In this document: piece after piece, positions 7,044 through 11,095 of the stretch
How the letters are laid out: the number at the start of each line of letters is the position of its first letter
Position numbering within the stretch: position 1 is the first letter of the stretch
NCBI GenBank assembly: GCA_016844485.1
Contig: JAENIZ010000087.1
Span: 1 to 11,095, forward strand
Origin: Gammaproteobacteria bacterium
GTDB taxonomy: Bacteria > Pseudomonadota > Gammaproteobacteria > Eutrophobiales > Eutrophobiaceae
Reading direction: 5' to 3'
DNA: 11,095 nt
Program-made: the position numbers and the translations under genes
Notes under the pieces: generated by a model
What the model was told of the DNA's origin: nothing
Seen by the model: only the letters and a program-made list of their open reading frames with translations
Database searches by the model: none

Positions 7044-7053
7044 TTGCAATGCA
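7044..7053 (-). promoter_or_regulatory. Possible operator upstream of aceB (TTGCA-A-TGCA)
   Basis: A near-palindromic TTGCAATGCA lies about 60 bases before the aceB ATG, just downstream of a TTGACT (7059-7064, minus strand) that could be a -35. No good -10 sits at the matching distance. The same TTGCA-N-TGCA pattern recurs, more perfectly, before the glucanase gene at 10080-10092. The regulator is not identified. Confidence 0.3.
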
Positions 7054-7384
7054 CAAAAAGTCAAATTTTCAGTTACATTAGGAGATTAAGACCAGGATGC
7101 CCACACCGGACATGCCTAACCGGGGCTGGGCAACCCATAGTAACCGTAGCTATTTTTCCGGGAGGAAAAAGTTTGTCAAAATTCCGCTGCAAAAGTATTG
7201 CCCGAAATGCAAACTATGGCCGGGCAGATCCGCCGGGGGAAATTCTGCCACCAACAATTTGGCCTTCCCCGGTATGCAGGATAAAAATACATTTGCACAT
7301 TTTAAACAACTCAACAATGAAGTAACCGCAAGGAAGCATAAATCATGCCTAAGCAAATTCAGTGGTTATGGCGGACTAGATGAT

Positions 7385-7413
7385 ATGGAAACTATAAATT
7401 GTAGAAGTATAAT
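7385..7413 (+). promoter_or_regulatory. Possible clpSA promoter
   Basis: A perfect TATAAT at 7408-7413 has a weak -35 (ATGGAA, 7385-7390) 17 bases upstream. It would give a leader of about 40 bases before the clpS ATG. Confidence 0.35.
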
Positions 7414-7461
7414 TATCAGGTAACTAAATGACTTTCTTTATTCGGAGTAATTACTAACAGC

Positions 7462-7782
7462 ATGCCTGAGAAGATCGATCACAGTTACGACGATGGTCTT
7501 GCACTGCAGGAAACCAAGGCCAAACTCAAGCGTCCCCCTCTTTATAAGGTCATCCTGAACAATGATGACTATACGCCCATGGATTTTGTTGTTCATATAC
7601 TTGAATTATTTTTTTCCATGGACAGAAATAACGCGACGCGTATTATGCTGGAAGTACATACGCACGGCAGAGGTATTTGTGGTATCTTTACGCATGAGAT
7701 CGCCGAAACCAAGGTGTCTCAAGTAAACATTTATTCACGTGAGAATCAACATCCACTTCTGTGTACGATGGAAAAGGCATAA
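7462..7782 (+). CDS. clpS: ClpS, N-end rule adaptor of ClpA
   Basis: A 106-residue cytoplasmic adaptor that binds N-terminal Leu, Phe, Tyr or Trp of substrates and hands them to ClpAP. It has the same length as E. coli ClpS. The substrate-pocket residues N34, D35 and D36 (LYKVILNNDDYTPMDF) and H66 fall at the same numbers, and the C-terminus YSRENQHPLLCTMEKA is nearly identical. The N-terminal 24 residues are variable, as usual for the flexible arm that engages ClpA. Only GGAG about 15 bases ahead could serve as Shine-Dalgarno, an unusually long spacing. It is followed after 14 bp by clpA in one operon. The oddity is that its partner gene is broken while this one is intact. Confidence 0.97.
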   Translation: MPEKIDHSYDDGLALQETKAKLKRPPLYKVILNNDDYTPMDFVVHILELFFSMDRNNATRIMLEVHTHGRGICGIFTHEIAETKVSQVNIYSRENQHPLLCTMEKA

Positions 7783-7796
7783 AGAGGTAACAGGTC

Positions 7797-9473
7797 ATGT
7801 TGGATAAAGAACTGGAACTGACATTAAATAACGCCTTTAAGGATGCGCGCGAGCATCGTCATGAATTCATGACGGTAGAACACCTGTTACTGGCATTACT
7901 TGAAAATCCATCCGCCACCAGGGTTTTGCGTGCCTGTGGCGCCAACCTGAATGCCTTGCATAACGACCTGACGAGATTTATTCAGGAGAACTCCCCTCTC
8001 CTGACTGATAATGACGAGCGCGATACACAACCAACCCTGGGGTTTCAACGCGTATTACAACGCGCTGTATTTCATGTGCAATCATCCGGCAGGAAAGAAG
8101 TTAATGGCGCTAATGTTCTGGTTGCCATCTTTGCGGAACGCGAATCACATGCGACCTACTTTCTGAGCAAACAGGATATAACCCGTCTTGATATCGTAAA
8201 TTATATTTCTCATGGTATTGCAAAAATTTCTGAAGATGACCAGGGCAGGACTTCTGATGCACCTATTGAAGAGGACCTGCGTCCTGATGAATCCGGAACA
8301 AATCCTCTTGAGGCATATGCTCTTAATCTGAATCATCAGGCTGAACTGGGCAAAATTGATCCACTGATTGGGCGTCAGCAGGAAATTGATCGCACCATCC
8401 AGATTCTGTGCAGGCGTCGTAAAAATAATCCGTTGTATGTGGGCGAGGCCGGTGTAGGTAAAACCGCAATTGCTGAAGGTCTGGCCAAGATGATTGTTGA
8501 TGGCGATGTGCCCGATGTATTGGCCAATAGCACTATCTATGCGCTTGATCTCGGCGCCCTGCTTGCAGGCACTAAATATCGCGGTGATTTTGAAAAACGG
8601 CTGAAGAATGTCATTGCGCAACTCAAAAAGACGGCAGGTTCAATCCTGTTTATCGATGAGATTCATACCATTATTGGCGCCGGCGCAGCTTCAGGCGGTG
8701 TGATGGATGCATCGAATATAATCAAACCAGTGCTTGCCTCCGGCGATCTGAAATGTATCGGTTCCACTACATATCAGGAATATCGGGGTATTTTTGAAAA
8801 GGACCGCGCGCTTGCCAGGCGTTTTCAGAAGATCGATATCACCGAACCTTCGATTGAAGAGACTGTACAGATACTCGAAGGTCTGAAATCACGCTTCGAG
8901 GAGCATCACCAGGTGAAATATACCCATCAATCGTTGCGTTCCGCCGCCGAATTAACGGATCGCTATGTTAATGATCGGCACCTGCCCGACAAGGCCATCG
9001 ACATCATCGACGAAGCCGGTGCCTCACAACAACTGGTATCACCCTCACGGCGGAAGAAAACAATTGGAGTAACAGATATTGAAAACATTGTCGCGAAAGT
9101 TGCGCGGATACCTGCGAAAAATGTTTCTACATCTGACAAGGATATTATGAAGAACCTTGAACGCAATCTTAAAATGGTTGTCTTCGGCCAGGATGAGGCC
9201 ATTGCAACACTGGCCAGCGCAATCAAAATGGCGCGATCAGGTCTTGGTAATCCGCAACAGCCGATTGGGGCATTCCTGTTTGCGGGACCCACCGGTGTGG
9301 GGAAAACGGAAGTCACAAGGCAACTCGCCAAGATCATGGGTATTGAATTGATCCGCTTTGATATGTCGGAATACATGGAACGCCATACAGTATCACGCCT
9401 GATTGGCGCACCTCCAGGTTATGTTGGCTTTGATCAGGGAGGACTATTGACCGATGCCATCAATAAGTTATGA
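7797..9473 (+). pseudogene. clpA: clpA, N-terminal portion; gene broken by deletion and frameshift
   Basis: ClpA is the AAA+ unfoldase that feeds substrates to the ClpP protease. This piece (558 residues) holds the N-terminal substrate/ClpS-binding domain (1-145), a linker, and the complete first ATPase module: Walker A GEAGVGKT (216-223), Walker B ILFIDEIH (283-290), pore loop KYRGDFE (260-266). It also holds the front of the second module: Walker A GPTGVGKT (497-504) and pore loop GYVG (541-544). After LLTDAINK the frame meets TGA at 9471. In E. coli about 46 residues, including the second Walker B LLLDEIEKAH, follow here; they are missing. Everything up to the break looks under normal constraint, so the damage is recent or an assembly error. 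AGAGG lies nine bases before the ATG; the gap to clpS is 14 bp. Confidence 0.9.
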
Positions 9474-9925
9474 CTACCAATGCCGGTGCGGACCGTATCA
9501 GCCGGACTTCTGTTGGTTTTACCCAGCAGGATCACAGCGGTGACGCAATGGAAGTCGTCAAAAAAATATTCAATCCGGAATTTCGTAACCGCTTGAATGC
9601 AATTATCCAGTTTAAACCACTGGATATTGAAACCATCCATAATGTGGTGGATAAGTTCCTCGTAGAACTGCAGGCACAACTTGACGACAAGAAAGTGTAT
9701 GTTGATGTGGATGAATCTGCGCGCAAGTGGCTGGTACAACATGGCTATGACAAGATCATGGGTGCGCGTCCGATGGAACGGCTGATTCAGGAAAAGATCA
9801 AGCAACCTCTTGCCGAAGAATTATTATTTGGCAAGCTCGCTCATGGCGGTCATGTCATTATCTCTATGGAGAACGACAAACTTCACATCGAGATCGAAAC
9901 AGCTGAACTCGAGAAGACTCCCTGA
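9470..9925 (+). pseudogene. clpA: clpA, C-terminal portion in shifted frame
   Basis: A 151-codon frame continuing ClpA from sensor 1 (MTTNAG, residues 1-6) to the C-terminus. It has a VGF at 15-17 where ClpA has the ClpP-docking IGL loop, the arginine-finger segment FNPEFRNRL (34-42) and sensor 2 GARP (98-101). Together the two pieces make about 709 residues against about 758 in E. coli. The difference is explained by one deletion of about 139 bp between the AAG codon at 9465-9467 and the ATG at 9470. Because 139 is not a multiple of three, the frame shifts. The ATG overlaps the stop of the front piece (ATGA, 9470-9473), so reinitiation could in principle give a separate fragment. Without the second Walker B it could not rebuild a normal D2 ring. 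Confidence 0.88.
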
Positions 9926-10068
9926 CTGCCACCACTGCCGGAAGACCTAGCCCGGCCTGATTGAACCTCCGCCAACTCCGCTGTCAAAGTTAGCTGATCT
10001 CAGGCGCGCATTCTTCGTCCTGCATCTTATCCCGTGGTTGGATCGAGTCCCTTTTGCGCGTACCTAAG

Positions 10069-10074
10069 TATAAT
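10069..10074 (+). promoter_or_regulatory. Possible -10 box of the glucanase gene
   Basis: A perfect TATAAT lies 53 bases before the GTG start. No good -35 is found at 16-18 bases, so an activator or a weak promoter is implied. The rest of the 202-bp gap 9926-10127 holds GCCGG (9937-9941) opposite CCGGC (9952-9956), a short hairpin without a T-run. Confidence 0.4.
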
Positions 10075-10078
10075 GTTA

Positions 10079-10093
10079 TATTGCACTGCAATA
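10079..10093. promoter_or_regulatory. Operator-like palindrome TATTGCA-C-TGCAATA
   Basis: A perfect 15-bp palindrome with a single-base centre begins five bases after the TATAAT, over the expected transcription start. That is a classic repressor position. It shares TTGCA-N-TGCA with the motif before aceB (7044-7053). It resembles TGCA-rich sites described for PHB-responsive PhaR-type and fatty-acid-related regulators, but I cannot assign it. Confidence 0.45.
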
Positions 10094-10127
10094 ATTTATC
10101 CATGTCCAAGGAACAGCGAGTTTTTTC

Positions 10128-11095
10128 GTGAAAGCCCTGCTTAAGTCTCTGGTTGGCTTACTGCTTGTAGTAACCGTCAATCTGTCGGTATGGGCCTGGC
10201 TCAACCGCCCGCATGAACCAGCCGTCGGCTGGTCCGGTATGATCACAGGTCTGTCTTTCAGTCCCATGCGCAGGGATGACAATCCACTACAGGGCCGCAT
10301 ACCAACACCGGCGGAAATTGAGGCTGACCTGCAATTTCTTGCCAACAAGGTAAAGGCGGTGCGCACCTACGGCATGGACGGCGGTCTCGAGCTGGTGCCG
10401 GAACTCGCTGCAAAGTACGGACTGAATGTAGTGGCAGGGGCATGGATCGGGCCTGATGCGCAAAGCAACGAACGCGAATTGCGCGATCTCATACGGGTCG
10501 GTCGCAATCACCGGAACGTGGTCCGGCTCATGGTCGGCAATGAAGCCCTGCTCCGCAATGATATTCCGGTTGAGCAACTGATAGGTTATATCCGCGAAGC
10601 ACAGAAACAGGTTGGACGACGGGTAAGCACCGCCGAGCCCTGGCGCGTTTGGCTCAAGTATCCGGAACTCGCCGAGGCAGTTGATTTCATCGCGATTCAC
10701 GCCCTGCCTTATTGGGAAGGCGTGCATGTCGATCAGGCTGTGGCTCATGTTTTCAAATCGTATGAAGAGTTGCGGCGCACGTATCCTGACAAGCCCATTA
10801 TCTTTTCGGAAGTAGGCTGGCCGAGCGCGGGCCCCGCCATCGGCCAGGCAGTGCCCTCGCTCATTAATCAGGCCAAGTTTCTCCGCACATTCCTGAACGA
10901 AGTCAAATCGCGCGACATTGTTTATTACATCGTCGAGGCCTTCGATCAGCCGTGGAAGATTAATATTGAAGGCCCGGTTGGTCCTTATTGGGGAATCTAC
11001 AACGTTGAACGCGAACCGAAATTCCCGATGACTGGCGCGGTCCTCTCGATGCCTACCTGGAAGCAGTGGGCGGCGATTGCCGTTCTACTCGCGCT
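10128..11095 (+). CDS. Membrane-anchored GH17 beta-glucanase/transglycosylase, probable N-terminal half of a beta-glucan synthase (3' end outside window)
   Basis: The frame is open from GTG at 10128 to the window end (322 codons visible). Residues 4-25 form one membrane anchor. A glycoside hydrolase family 17 domain follows (about 38-300), with the acid/base E139 in LMVGNEAL and the nucleophile E228 in FSEVGWPS. Other landmarks are VRTYGMDGG (78-86) and YWGIYNVEREPKFP (287-300). At the edge a second hydrophobic stretch begins (WAAIAVLLA, 314-322). In bacterial proteins of this kind (NdvB/NdvC-like beta-1,3/1,6-glucan synthases) such a stretch leads into several membrane helices and a GT2 glycosyltransferase domain, so that architecture is expected but not visible. 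The likely role is synthesis or remodelling of cyclic or branched periplasmic beta-glucan. No Shine-Dalgarno is well placed. An eight-codon frame (10102-10131) ends in TGA overlapping the GTG. Confidence 0.88.
   Translation, partial: MKALLKSLVGLLLVVTVNLSVWAWLNRPHEPAVGWSGMITGLSFSPMRRDDNPLQGRIPTPAEIEADLQFLANKVKAVRTYGMDGGLELVPELAAKYGLNVVAGAWIGPDAQSNERELRDLIRVGRNHRNVVRLMVGNEALLRNDIPVEQLIGYIREAQKQVGRRVSTAEPWRVWLKYPELAEAVDFIAIHALPYWEGVHVDQAVAHVFKSYEELRRTYPDKPIIFSEVGWPSAGPAIGQAVPSLINQAKFLRTFLNEVKSRDIVYYIVEAFDQPWKINIEGPVGPYWGIYNVEREPKFPMTGAVLSMPTWKQWAAIAVLLA

Larger units (their letters stand above)
6986..7461. other. Intergenic region between divergent aceBA and clpSA
   Basis: No gene could be supported in these 476 bases. 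The aceB side carries the TTGCA motif at 7044-7053. The middle has a small hairpin TGGG-CAA-CCCA (7128-7138) with nearby ACCG and TAGC words, and several TGCAAA/TTTGCA words (about 7190, 7208, 7290). The clpS side carries the putative promoter at 7385-7413 and a nine-codon frame at 7428-7457, preceded by AGGTAAC. The frames covering 7097-7423 have no recognisable domain and atypical composition. I could not match the centre to a known riboswitch. Confidence 0.5.

Noticed and set aside
7100..7175. Cyclic-di-GMP or other riboswitch around GGGCAACCC
   Set aside because: The conserved GEMM words (the GCAAAGCC and GGTTACC context) are not present in order on either strand.
6786..7325. 179-codon plus-strand frame over the aceB start and intergenic region
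   Set aside because: Half is antisense to conserved aceB, and the rest has no recognisable domain.
7097..7423. 108-codon frame with a CPKC motif upstream of clpS
   Set aside because: A single CxxC is not enough for a zinc-binding protein, composition is atypical and no homologous family is recognised.
9450..9480. Programmed ribosomal frameshift in clpA
   Set aside because: There is no slippery heptamer, and about 46 conserved residues are absent, which frameshifting cannot restore.
9937..9956. Intrinsic terminator after clpA (GCCGG...CCGGC)
   Set aside because: The stem is only five base pairs with a ten-base loop, and no T-run follows.

Overview
The window looks like proteobacterial chromosome, most likely gammaproteobacterial, with the betaproteobacteria as the main alternative. 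ClpS, ClpA, isocitrate lyase and malate synthase A all align with the E. coli proteins from memory, and base composition by eye is near 50% GC. No rRNA, tRNA, CRISPR array or transposase was seen.

Left edge (1-865): the tail of a small ion-channel-like membrane protein gene is followed by a well-formed integron attC site (247-315). The first segment is therefore probably a mobile gene cassette, at the end of an array or standing alone. About 550 bp follow without a convincing gene. This stretch is packed with compact inverted repeats that share a core and with a tandem 49-bp duplication, so it looks like repeat-derived DNA.

Methionine block (866-2792, minus strand): a P-loop kinase-like ATPase gene and metA (homoserine O-acyltransferase) are separated by a single base and form an operon. 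An AT-rich intergenic stretch with a decayed inverted repeat separates it from the next gene.

Peptidase and glyoxylate block (3096-6985): an AT-rich gene for an exported legumain-like C13 cysteine peptidase runs rightward. It overlaps the 3' end of aceA tail to tail by 112 bp. aceB and aceA (malate synthase A, isocitrate lyase) form a minus-strand operon and together provide the glyoxylate bypass. aceK is not present directly downstream.

Proteolysis block (7462-9925, plus strand): clpS is intact. clpA has lost about 139 bp from its second ATPase module, removing Walker B and shifting the frame, so it reads as two pieces joined by an ATGA stop/start overlap. Unless this is an assembly error, the ClpAP unfoldase is broken or radically altered while its adaptor ClpS remains.

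Right edge (10128-11095): a membrane-anchored GH17 glucanase/transglycosylase domain, probably the N-terminal half of a bacterial beta-glucan synthase (GH17 plus GT2), runs off the window. Its promoter region carries a TTGCA-N-TGCA palindrome, and a near match lies upstream of aceB.
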